From positions 356,802-420,801 of the forward strand of contig WBMZ01000342.1 of assembly GCA_013400975.1 (NCBI GenBank): a DNA stretch of 64,000 bases, read 5' to 3'. This stretch comes from Atrichornis clamosus (lineage: Eukaryota > Chordata > Aves > Passeriformes > Menuridae). Positions 13,349-26,300 of this stretch are shown in pieces; the first letter of the stretch is position 1, and every line of letters starts with the position of its first letter. Under the pieces are notes generated by a model that ran no database searches, had not been told where the DNA came from, and was given only the letters and a program-made list of their open reading frames with translations. The position numbers were made by a program, and so were the translations under genes.

Positions 13349-16300
13349 TTCTCATCATCCTGCTATGAAACGGTCCTCTTACATTTCGTAGCATGTGGGA
13401 TCTGACTCACCTTTACATTATGCTCTTCAGTTTTATCTTGATGCAACCCACATCAACTTAATTACACTGGCATAAAGATGGAATGGGGAAATGGTGAATC
13501 ATGCCCACTAACAAGTCCTTCGTGAAAATATGGGAGTTGTTCTTTTGTCTTCGGGGAGGTTTCGCCAGAATGGGGTGTCTCTTCTAGACACAGTCACTCT
13601 TGGCTATTTTTAGCATCTTGCAGGAAAACTGAGGTGTATTATCCAAATCATACCGCAGTGCAAAAAGCAGATATGCATCAGAAGTCTGTAACTACGAATG
13701 GGAAATTGCTAAGTAGGAACTTGATGTCTTTGATAAGGCAGGGCATGGTGCTTCAATCAAAGACAGTATTGAATATAATTCTGGCATTATGTTTATTTTT
13801 AGCCGGTGTGCAGCATATGCAGTGTACAGTTACCTATAGAAGGGGTGAGGAAGAGAGAAAAAAAGCCAGGATGGTAGCTTAGGTCCACACTAACATACAC
13901 TGGAGGAAAATAAAAAATAAACGTTATTTAAACATCAAAGTGCTAGGAGAAGCTACAATCCCTGTACTACAAAGGACGTGAGATCTTGAGGCTTCAGACA
14001 GATCTGGATTGTGGTATTCTTGAAGGAAGGACTGCAGCGTGAATTCAGAAGGAAAAGTGCAGCAGAGAATATGAGTTGCCCTCACCATCCATGGCATCTC
14101 TGAGGGCTGTCGGGGCTGGCTGTTTTCTCTGAGACAAGTAACATGATTCTCCAAACCCCAGGTTATGTCTAGCAGGCAGGATTTAACATTTAACTGGCAT
14201 GATTTCAGTTATATCAACAAAAGATCTCGGTCTCCTGCCACAAACAAACAACTTTAAATTAACTGGCCTGAATAATTGAACAAGGGCTTGTTTGTTTGTT
14301 TACTGCAATTACTGTTTGTGGTAGCAGTGGGTGGAAATAAAATTTTGCCACTGCTTTCTGATGTCTACCAGATTTGGAGCTTTGTTCCTCTCTGTACCTT
14401 TGTATTGCATGCAATTCTTCATCATACTTTTCCACTACTACTTGTATCTTCCTTTATTTTTCATTCCTGAGATTCTAATATGTTACAATGGGCATTGCAG
14501 TATTCTTGAACCAAGAACACTATTGCCTTTTCAAATCTGTGAGACCAGGGTTTTTTTTCCTAGTCCCTCCTTTATTTGTTAATTTTTTTTCCTACATTTT
14601 TGAATCTTCTATCTTTCTCTGAATTATTTTTTTCAGGCAATGTCTTTTCATTTTTATTGTATTCCAGCCTCCTGAACTCAGTAACATTTTAGCATGTCAG
14701 ATGCACTGTTTTATTTCTTAAGATGTCCTTTATTTAAAAGTCCTCTGCTTTTCTCAAAGCACTACATTTACTTGTACAGTTGTGACTACAAGTATCTGTT
14801 ATTTTAAATGTCATTGTCACCATTCAAAAATTGTTATATAAAATGTCATATAACCCTGGCTTTTCTTCAGTTTATCTTGCCATGCAACTCTTTCAGGGTT
14901 TACTGTTTACTCCCATGGCATCAACATCCATTTACGTCCCATGGCATATTTGTTCTTTTGCTTTGCCCTCCCCCTTTGCATAAGCTAGTGATTCCTTTCC
15001 TATGTATTTTTAATTTCTGCACTATTTCTGTGAGCACTCCAGCCTACTAGAACGTGCTCTGCTCCATGCTCCTGCGCCTGTTTTACCCTGCAAGTTCAAT
15101 ATTCTGTTCCCTGTTCTGCTTTTTGCTGAACTGATGGAAACGTAGTCTTTCCACCTTCTTCCTCATTCCTAAGTAATAAATGAAGCCCTGGTTTACATAG
15201 GTAACAACTGACCTTTGAGCCTCTGTTCCACTTTCCATCCTTAATTTGGTTTCTGTGACCTAGTATTTGTCCCACGGTCAGCCATCACCTCACAGCTCTG
15301 GAGCTGAGTCATGGTCCAGCAGACATGGTCCACTTCAGTATTGATGCTGAGCTTGTATTTTGAATGCTGTTTCCTTGGTTCAGAGCAGGAGTCTGCAAGA
15401 GCTGGAAGAGTTTCTTCAGCTGCCCAAAGTCCCGAAGGACTTAGGCAGCCAGGGAAATACGTGCCCAGCTGACACCAGTGGTTCAGAGGTGCTCTCTGAC
15501 CCTGCCTCATCCAAGGCTCGTGCTGTGTGTTGAACAATTGGCACTGCGTGTGCGCCCGTGTGTGTCTATCTGAGAAGGCAGAAACAGACTGTTGAACACT
15601 GTTTCATCGACTCTTGTGGGCCGAAAGTGTGAATAAGCTGTGTTTAATATGGTTGTCTAGCCTGTTTACATTGGCTTTTTGAATCACAGCCAAATTAAAT
15701 TTCTGTGGAGGTTGCTATTGCTTTCTAAAGATGTAACCCCCTATCTTTTGTTCATCAGCTCAAAGTTATTTACTAATCATTACCTGTGTTTGGCAGAAGA
15801 GCAGCAAATAAAATAGGCACTTTGTGTTTTACGTGGTCTTGGCAAGTGTGTATTAAAATACAACATCCTTTTATTTGAACAATATTCATAAGAGAGAATA
15901 TTAATTATTATTAATGTTAGAATATTACTGTTTTGCTTTATGCCTTAGGAGATGACAGTCTCTGTGGTAGCATTAATTAATATGTAGCTTGGCTGTGTAG
16001 GCAGAAAGCAAACAATCTCCTAGCAGGTTATTCAGCATTAGCATACAGCCTTCCCTTTCTTACAGTACTTTCAAAGCAATTCTCATCCACTGTACTGCAA
16101 CCTTGTACTAACCTTACGTTAACAAATTTATAGCTTGGAAATTATTCTGCTGACATCAATGGTGTTACACCATGCAAAACCTGTTTAAAATTAGGTCCAA
16201 GGTATTTCAATTTTAATTTTTAAAATGTGTTCTAAATAGTATTCACATGCTTCAGTAATTGATGGTTTGGGATTGCTTTTCTGTTTCTAGTTCAAAATGA

Positions 16301-19300
16301 AGGTTTTGTAAAGGTTTTTAGTCCGGTTTTCCCCTCTCTTCTTTTTATACTTAAGTTGCTCCCTTAGGCAAAATCACTGATTTCCTATCTTCCCCTTGCA
16401 ATCCAGCTATATTATGAACCAACGAACTGAGTTGCCTGCCAGTTCATTCTTGAATATAGATTCTTTTTATTGCAAGCAGAGCATGCAGGAATCTCCTGCT
16501 TTACAAAACAGAAACTGCCTGTCTGTCTGTGTACATAGAGAAACAAAAATACACTAGAAAATACACTAGAAAAACATTTAAAAAACAGAAACCACACATT
16601 AGTTAAAGGAACCTTATTAAGTTACAAAGTCAAATATCTTGAAGCTTGGTAATGCAAGCATTACAAGATCCTGGTTTGTCAGGGGTTACCTGTTTGCTTT
16701 GTCTACCCAATACCCAGAGCACGTGAGATGTTTCAGGGATGTCAGACTGCCCAGAAATTTAAGCTATCCATCCTTAGCAGGTCTGTGCTGCTGGGCATAT
16801 GCAAACTGCCACATTTTTGGTTTTTCAAAGGCACATGAGTTGACCAGGCTGGAGTGAAAGGCAGGACACATCCATCTGGCAAAGCTGCCAATATCCCACT
16901 TGTTTTGAGTCCCAGCTGTAAAATACAGTAGGACTAGAGTTTTCTAAACTGTCCATGGTTTTCTTTTGGCAGTAGCTGAGACGTGATGGAGGAATAACAC
17001 CTAGGGGAGGCATCCAGGAGCCAGGGATGGAGCTTCCAGGTCCCATTCTTCCTCTGTTCCACCCTGACTGGTCCTAAAAGGGGGCAAGAGGGACCTCTCC
17101 AACACACAAGGTTGCAGGATACAGCTTTTCACCACTGTCCTGAGATGAAGAGAAAAAGAAGGTGCAGGTGGGCACACATGCTCCAAGGCTGCTGGAACAC
17201 CACTGGGAAGCCCTTGTTAAAGGCTGGATAAGGCCCTGGCAGCTCTGTAATGGGAGAAAGCTGAACCCACCAGCAGCCCAAAACAAGCAAGCAGTTTTCC
17301 TGTAAAAAGTTTTCTTGGTAATCTGCCCAGCTGTTAGGACCATCCTTATTGGTCTCCTGTCAACTACTGCTGCTCACAAGGAAGCCCATGTCAGATAGTT
17401 CAGGTGAGCCAATGGCCTAAAGACATCTCAGGGGCACGTGTTCACTGGGAGGAGAGCCTCCTGGAAAGGACTGAGCTTGTCTATAATTTCCCCAAGCCCC
17501 ACAGCAGTTCCGTGACAGCCAGGCAGCTGAGCCCAGCCAGCCTTGGGAACGCCAGGAGGAGGAAGTGGATGGGAGGTCGAGGTGGCAACAGGGGGCTCAG
17601 ATAACAACTGCTCATGGAAATCCAACCTACACGGGTTGTGTGTGTGGCTAGTGTGAAGATACATTTTTTAAAAATGTTTAAGTAGCACCAGAGGCAGCGG
17701 TGTGACCTCTAGATGACTTCTCCATTTGTAACTATGGAATGTAGAAGAAAGGGAGGGAAAAAAGAAAAAAGCCATGGAAGAGACACATCTATGAATAATT
17801 CAGCTCTTCTGTAGAGGAACTTTCATTCCTTATAATTAAAAGACAATTTCCTAATTTGGCTTACTTTTAAAAAGTTGTCAAGCTTGACATGACATTGATT
17901 TCTCCTTATCAGGAATTCAGATTGCTCTAAAAATTCAAATATGCTGAATTTTTACTGAAAATCCTTCAAGAAGAGCTCATTTTGCAGCTTCTAGAGCAAC
18001 AGATCTTGAGCCTAAAATAACTAGAAATTTACCTGTTGTTAAGGTGTTACCAGTGGTAATATTCTTCTCTCTTCAGTTTCTATATGTTACTCCTGCTTTA
18101 TAGCTGTAAAGGATCACAATCGCACTGGGATTTCTTTTTACAGTTAACTGACTGTTACATATCTATTTTCACTTGCATGTGATAATGGGATGACCAGTGT
18201 GCTGTCATGATTGTTTTCAAAAGCCAAACAGAACCTGATGGTGCCAAGTTTTAACTCCTGCAGTGTAAGCTCACACATTTATTTGCAGTCACTTTTGGTG
18301 AAAGATAGCCACAGGACAATCCTTAAAAGTCATGTCTGTATTTTGCCTAGTGTGATTATATGCCATGCCTTCAGTAGGAAAAAAAAAACCCAATGATTTC
18401 TCAGTTTTCATTAACACAGGCAAATCAAAACAATCCCCAAGTCAAGGTAGAAGGAACATAGCATCATTCTACTCATAAGCCAGTCTCCTGATTTTTGAAG
18501 GTTTGGGTTTGACAGCTGATGAAGCCTTTGTATGTGGCCTGCAAAGGTCCATTCTGATTTTTTGGGGTTTTCATGCATTGCAGGGAAAGTAGCCTGAACT
18601 TGTCCCACCCATTAATGGATTCTGCACAAGCATACTTCAGTATCCACCTTGATTTAGAGAGATTAGTTTGAACAAGTCCTGATGAATCTCCTGAGGTAAT
18701 ATCCCCTGAGGAAGGAAGGAAACCCTTTAAAACAAGAAGGTAGTGATGACTTTGCAACATTACACATAGCAAATTTATTTTCATGGGTAGTAGAAGCATG
18801 AACAGGGGAAATATTTTTGCCTTCATTCTACTAGAATTGCTGCACCTTGGTCCCTCCATGACATCAACAGCAGAGCTCCTGCCTGGAGAGGAAAATAGGA
18901 AATACAGAGTACTTACATTTTTCCAGTAAAAATACTTTCTCCCCCAAAAGACCACTTTGGTCTTCCTATTATAAAATGTAAACACTTTTTTATAGTTTGA
19001 GTATAACCACACTTTAAACAGCTGCTGCCTCTCACCTGTGCTGAAGCTCTGTTTCTGCAGTGAATTAAGCCTTCTCTTCACAGACTGCACATCAATTGCA
19101 ATTTTTTAAGTGCTTTGAGATCCTTTGGGTTGAAAAGTATGATATAAATCTAAGATATTAAATCGTTAAGAAGAATGAGAGCATTACCAGATGCCGATGC
19201 TCATGTTATAGCCATGCTGTTAACAGCAAGTGGGGAGATACTCACACTTCATCTCTGTAGCAGGTATCACATCGCAAAACCCTTTTCATTAACTGCACAT

Positions 19301-19321
19301 TAAAAGCCATGAGGATGTTTA
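13349..19321. other. Intronic DNA, mostly unrecognised
   Basis: No gene is recognised. A 12-bp duplicate lies at 16546. A frame open on the - strand over 18473-19090 is discussed as an observation but not called as a gene. Confidence 0.5.
16546..16569. repeat. 12-bp tandem duplicate
   Basis: AAAATACACTAG occurs twice in perfect tandem. Confidence 0.9.
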
Positions 19322-20340
19322 GCCCCAGCTAATCCCACTGTACAGCAGTCCAGAACCTGCTTGATCTTATGGTTAGGAATTTTCTTCTAACCTCTCATGG
19401 TACTGGCATTTTTAGCAAGCTTTTATCCATCTGCTCTTATACCACTGGCCTTCACTTAAATAGTTATTTCCTCTGATGATACTTCTTCTCCCAAGTGATG
19501 ATGTAGCAAATAGCTGTCTCACCTCCCAGGTTTTAGTATGGTTGACTAAAGAAACAAAATTTATCCTTGTGTTGTTTTGTTTCTGCACTCCTTGACCATC
19601 CTTATAACTTTTCTCTTTATCTGCCCCAAATCCAATTTGTTTTCTTTTATCAACACTACCAAGAGCAGTTTTTGAATACTACACAGTATTTGAAATAAAA
19701 GACACATCATTTGGTGTCCCATACACCAGCAGTAATGCTCCCCTCCTTTGGCTGGAAACAGCTCCTACTACACATACTGAGATTATGTTTCCCTTCATGG
19801 TTGCATCGCACTTCTGATTCAGTCACCTGCAATGAGCTGGTACCTCCAGGTGCTCCTTTACACCAGTTGTTTCAGAATATGGTCAGCCTTTTATTTCCAA
19901 TCTCTGTGTGAATTATCTCAAGCTTTTTCCTCTTGACTGTCAACTCTTCCATGGTGGCAGTCTTCAAGCTGAGCCAATTTGGTGTCATCTGCAAACTGGC
20001 TGAAAGGTGCACTCGATCCTCTTGTCCAGATCTTCAATAGAGATATTAATCAGGACTGGCCCAAAACACTGAGCCCTGGGTAACACCATTTTTGACCAGC
20101 CACCAGCTGGATTTAACTCCACACTCTAGGTTCAGCCATCCAGTCAGATTTTTACCCGTTAACAGTGCATCCGTCCACTCCATGATTAGTCAAATTAGCC
20201 TATATTGTTCCCTATCATGCCACAACCAGATCACTCTTACTAGGAAATGTGGGGTATAAGCTACTCAGATTCTTCCATATTGTGCTCTAAGCTATGAGAC
20301 AGAAGTATCTCTTGTAGTGACTGGGCATGGCTAAGTAAAT
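19322..20340 (-). mobile_element. Decayed CR1/L3-like LINE with reverse transcriptase remnant
   Basis: On the - strand the sequence reads through GVTQGSV (around 20080) and then FADDTKL (19975-19995). These match the SGVPQGSVLGP and FADD motifs of CR1-type reverse transcriptase. Frameshifts and stops separate them, so the enzyme is dead. Further along, the - strand shows a TTAGAAGAAAATTCCTAACC-like 3' region typical of CR1/L3 elements. The element is diverged and old; its outer limits are approximate. Confidence 0.75.
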
Positions 20341-23300
20341 CAACATTAGTTCAGAAAGTTTGCAGGAAATAGTTGATACCTTTTTTTAATTTTCACCACT
20401 CTGAATTCAGAGTCATTTTCACTGCATTTGTTTTGTCTCATCTGATCCCGAAAGGACAGAAAGAGAGATGCTTTCTGCAAGGCAAGCATCTTGTGCAAGT
20501 CTTCTTTTAATATTTGGTTTAGGTTTTGTCATTTAAATGTGTACTTTACTGATTTGTATAAAAGGACCCTGCTTTAATTTGAACACAAAAGAACTCTGCA
20601 TTACGTTCTAGATCGCTTTCTGTATCTGTGTTATGTAAAATTATGCCCCAGATAATTCTTTTTCCTTACCTGCATTTTCTTCCTGCAGTGGCATTTGTTT
20701 AACAAAAGCCAGATGCTGCTGCTTTTAAGAATAACCAAGGTAGCAACTGAGGTAAATTAGCTCTTAAATAAGCATCTCCATAATTATTTAGGTAACAGTA
20801 GTTGTTGGTTGGATTGGGTTTTTACATTAGTTTTGGAGTCATTTTTTGTTGTTTGGGGTTTTTTTACATACATATTCTTGTTTTGTTCGATTTCAAAATA
20901 GCAAAACCAGTTAGTAATTTTTTGTTGGCTTTTTGTGTTTTATGTTTCAGTGCTCTGAGGCATGTTCTGCATAAGCATGGGACCATCACATTTTGCTTGA
21001 TGCGCTTCCTCTTTGCACTTCTACCAGCAGTTCCACTGCCTGGTTTGTTAGATTTGTACAACCAACAGACAGCACAAAACTTCTGTTTTAAGATGAGTGT
21101 CAGTCATGGATTTTTCTTTATTTTTTTCCAATTCTGGATCAGAGGTTTAGTCCTGCAGAGCTTTGACTGCTTCTGCTAAAGTTAGCAGGAATCTGCTCAA
21201 CTTCAAGCATGTTTTCTGTATCATGGGGCCTGAGCACTTGCAACCTAGCAAGGTGAAAATCCATGTTCTGCTGGTTTATCTCCCAACATTTGCAGTACCA
21301 AACCACTAATTTAGCATTCCACAGAAGGCGATACAGCTGAGTCAAGCATGGTGTTGCTTTCATTCTTATGCTTACAGTTATAAGCATGTCTCCCTTTGTT
21401 CAGCCTAGCCAAGCTTTGTTGGCCATATGCTATACCATATGCTGTAGCTCATGTGTTGCTACAGAGAAACTTTTGATAGGATTATCTGAATTATCTTCAA
21501 TGTGAAATAGACCAAACTTTATTAAAAATAAATCTGAAATGCCAGCGTAAAGATGCTCTGTATTTTATGGGAGATCTCAGATAGGTGATATATCTGGAAG
21601 GGCTTTGATTTGTGGAGTGCTGGGGAGGATTTTTTTTTAATAAGTGATTAATTCCGTTTGGAAGATTTTTTTCATTTGTTTTGTCTTTTAACTCTAAATC
21701 TCAGTATTCAGGAACAACGGTGTGAAACAAACACAAATCTGTTGTGTTTTTAAAAACTATTTTAGTCCTGTTTCCAACTCCTCTTGTGCTGACATTCTAC
21801 AAACTGATTTTCTAAAAGGACTGTCACCATCAATTTTGCTTTTTTAAAGGACTTTAATTCTTTCAGCATGTTCATATGGTTTTATAAAGCCCCAGATACA
21901 TGGCAAATCCCCTTGGTGTTGTAAGACAAGATTGCTGTTAAAAAATGTTTAGGCTTAGTCAGCTTCTTCTCACTACTGAAGTCATGAGGGACTCTGGGAA
22001 ATGGTGTTTATACTAAGCTTAAATTGATAGGGCAAGTTTAATGCAATCGGGTCAAAGGTACAACTGCTTAGCTAGTCTCATCAACCACTCGGGTTTCAGC
22101 ATCAGTTTATAAGAAAGGGCCTGTAATGATAACATCTGGCTGTGAGCGCATGGGCTGCATTCTCCGTGCAGTGATTGAATGGAATTTAATGGTGGGGAGG
22201 AGCAAGCTGAAGGGCAGCTTCATTCCTGAATTATGATCCCCAATAGATAAGGTACAACTGCCAGACTTTGATCACCCCTGTTAGCAATTCACTTGATGAA
22301 GAGCCTTTCTTGAATATAACCTGGACAGAGATGTCTTCCTTGAAGGAAGGAGTGCAGTCCACTGAAAAGGCTTGGGAGGGGGCATGTCAGGTCCAGGACA
22401 AAATTCCGTGGTTTCCCAGTGCATACGTGTGTGGCTGATTGCTGGCCAGGCGTTACTTTGAGCGAGTGCTGAGTGACCCAGGACAGCGCTGAGGAAATGT
22501 GCCAGACAGAATAACGAATTGGGCTGCCCTTCCAACGTGAGAAAGCATAATGTTCAATTGCCTATTTCCTGCCTTTTACTATCCAAGTTGGTGTGTGGCA
22601 ACTTAAATATTCAAGATCACTGCCAGGCAGACCCCAAAATATATACTCATTAGGAGAAGGTAGATACCCAAGACATCCTGAGGGATTTTAATCATAGGCA
22701 AGTCTGGTCTGCTGATTCTAATTCAGACCCTAAGAGGTGCTTTTGCATACAGAATATGTCTGCTTTCGCTGGCCAAATAAGGTTGTCAACAAATAGGTAT
22801 TTCCTTCTTTGCCTTATTTGTACTATATTTAAAATTTTTTATCATATAATTATAATTTGTGAGAAAGTTTCTACATTTTGCTCCACACTGGCTGAAATTT
22901 TGTTAAATGTCTGTCCCAAGCTGAAGAATTTGGGAAATTTCAGTCAAAATAATTTCCAATAATCATTACAGATAAATAAATTTAAATGGCTTGTTACCAA
23001 TTAACATTGTTAGCATCCTGCTTTGAAGTGGGGACTTGAAATGGAGCAATGCTGTGATTTGTATGTCACTGACATACTTATTTTTTTCTGAGAAAATCAC
23101 TGCATGTTATGAGATTTAGAAAGAAATTACAGCTTACACAATTAAAGTCTTTAATTTTCCCAGGTAAAGTGGCAGAATATTTAATTCATATTTGACATAT
23201 TCAGCTTTCTGATAGTGCTAAATGAGATGTGTTATTTCTGAGAATCATCAAGCATGCTCCTCCATCCTGCCAATACCACCAAGTTGAACTGAATGAATCT

Positions 23301-26300
23301 GAGCTAACACAAGGCATTTTCTGGGGTTAGAGGAACCACTTGGTACAGAAGATCAACGTTGTCTCTGTTCCCAAGTTTGCTTACACTATATTGCTTACAC
23401 TGAGGCAGCACAGACCTCAAAGCCTACCAGGTTAGTGATTATCTGACCTAACTGATTTCAGCAAATGTCCCATTAAATTTCCTTGGGTTGCAAACAAAAC
23501 AGGGAAATGAGTTCTCAGTTACATCTGTCACCCAAAAGAAGGAGCATATTCTCCTTCATCTCAAAGAGCATGTGCGGGTAGGCTGTCTGTGACTGACAAC
23601 ATTGAGAAGATCCATAACAGCCAATGTGGGACCCAAATGTTGAATATGCCCAGCCTTGTTTCAGCCTACGAGTCTTTGTAATCACATATGGCACAAGCTT
23701 TACTCTAGATGGGGGCATGCATTTTCTTCCATTTTCTCTGCACATGCACATCAACTGTTTCCATAAGGATGTTCCTTATGATGTGTTTACACTGGGTTTG
23801 CTGATATTCAAGTGGGGATGCCTGTCATTCATGTCAAACAAATATAGGACCATTCTTGGCAGTCAGCAGATCTCTGTGCTTTTCCTACATTCATTAAGTA
23901 AGAAAATTCAACATACAGACTAGTTTGGTAAGATTTGCCACTCCTTTTGAGGAACCAAAACCCAGGGAGACCATTCAACTTGCCACAGATTAGTGGCAGG
24001 ACAGAGCACGACATCCGACCCCCAGCCCTGCTTTCTAATCACGAGATAGTGTAGTCCTGCTCCTGGGCCAAGGCACACCCTGTTGTTAGATCACCTCTTG
24101 TGCATGATAAAGGGTAGCATTTTGCACTCTTTTGTCTTGGTAAGTGTATTTTACTGTGGGTAATTATAAATCAGGTAGCAAACCATTTTACAATGGCACA
24201 GACAGTCAGCCAAAGCATGGCTCACAATTCTTCCACAGCTTTGAATTGTCTGGGGAGGTTTCAGTGCTTAGCTCAGCATGTGCAACGTGTCTTCTCATAC
24301 AGATGGGATGAGACCCTACTTATAGTGGTAGTGACCATATACAACGTACTTCTAAATGTATAAACTGCTTTTGAACATACTGAAAAAGCTAAAATACCAA
24401 CTGCTAAACCAATGAATCATACTTTGTAAGAGAGTGTTTTTATATATAATATATAAAATCCAACTGTATATGTATAGGGAGAGTGAATACTTACACAGCA
24501 CATGTGTAAGATATAAATGATCCTGATGAACATGACTGAAGTAAATTATGTTAATGCTCCAGTTAGAACTATTTCTACATTAATTTCAAAATGTTTTTGT
24601 TATACTGTAGATTCAATGTCAGGAAGATGAAGGAATCTGGGCTTTTAACTTCAACCTCCACGTTGCAGTGTGACTCTATGGGGATGTTCAAAATTAAACA
24701 TTTGGATTAAGCATTAAACACTTAAATTTTCTTTTTAATTCCTAGGCCTGTGTAAAAGCAGATTGGGAAGTGGTTTACAATACTCCCTACTGGGAGCTTC
24801 CACATAGACAATGACAGAAATGACATCACTTTTCTGCTAGTTACTTTTATTACTTTTCCGGCAAAATTCTTTAAAATACCGGCATGTAATTTTTCTGGCA
24901 ACAAGTTATAATCTTTATAAAAGGTTTTTCTTTTAAGAGAAAGATGCTTTCATCCCACCTCCAAGTTAGTTGACTTTATCAAGGGAAGTCGCCATCCATT
25001 CCCAAGTCTTGCCAGCCCTGAAAGGTGTGGAAGGATTAATCACTAGAGGCAGTTGTTGTGTTCTCGGCCACCCTTCTGAGTATCCAGAGCTTGTGATGAA
25101 TGGTCTTGCAATTGGTCCCGTGGTGAGTGGACCCATCTGCTGGAGGGGTGGTCTAACCATGGTGTCCACTCCAAGAGAGGAGACCTCTTGACTTTTTCCT
25201 TATTTCGTGCTCCAAGTGTCTCTTTCCAGGTGAAGGAGAGAAGGCAGCCTTTGTGCTCCCTCTGGCATCGCTGACGTTAGACCTCATGTAGAAGGCCTTG
25301 CATGTGGGAGAGGGAGTAGCTAGCACATAGTAACTATAAGGGTGGTGGGACAAAAAAACAGAGTGGGAGGAGAAGTCCCAGTGGATAAGCGTGGACAAAA
25401 AAACCCTTCAGACAGATGGGAAAGGGAAGAAATGGCAAAAGGGGTATAGGAAACATTTGTAAGAGTATTTGTGGCACTGAAGTACAAAGTTATAATAATA
25501 AAAAAATTTTCATTCTGAAAGCTGAAGAGCTAAAGTGCCATACGTACACCAACTTTATATAGCAAATTGAAGAATAAAATAGCTTAGAACAAAATGAAGT
25601 TTGGAGGACCAGTTTGAATACGTGACAGACAAAGGAAACAATTAGAGAGGTAATCTGGTTAGGTTTCTTGTCAAGTTTACAGCAGACTCTGCCTTCCACA
25701 GGGCAGAGTAACCAGTATCCCCAGCTATGGCTGGTTATGTAGCAGTATCTGCAAGGGCACATTAGTCCAGATTTATGTTCCCTCAGTCTGAGCCGGGCAT
25801 GTTGACTAAGATGGCTGTTAACACACAGTTCTTTACCCCCCAAAGTGGCAAGGGCTCTGTGAGAGGTTCATGGTTGCTTTTTCTCCTTGTGCCAGGTCCT
25901 TCTGTGAAAGGCTCTTGGAAAGGTATCCCTGTTGTAGAACGCTCCTTTAATTTTCAGCTACTTGAGGGTTCTGCAATCTATACTCTTGAATTGTCTGCTG
26001 TAGTGTTTCTGTGCATAAATTATATGGAAATAAACAAAAGCATGTGAATCTGGTGCAGGTTAATTCATATTTTTAAGTAGAATGTAATTTGCTATTGGCA
26101 AATTAATCTCATTTATCCTAGTTTCATTTGTTTAAACCATGTGAGTAGAGTTATTCTTGTGCAAAGGAGTTGGCAAATGCTGCCAAATCCTCTAATAAAT
26201 CTGGCTGCTGAACATAGCATTTGGAAATGGAGTTATTTGCCATTCTCATTTTGTATTATGCTGATTTCCACGACAACCCACTATGATATTAGAGAAACTT

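Noticed and set aside
20802..21179. 125-codon very hydrophobic frame
   Set aside because: It starts at TTG in T-rich intron. Phe/Leu/Ile richness is what poly-T sequence gives, and there is no known membrane family.
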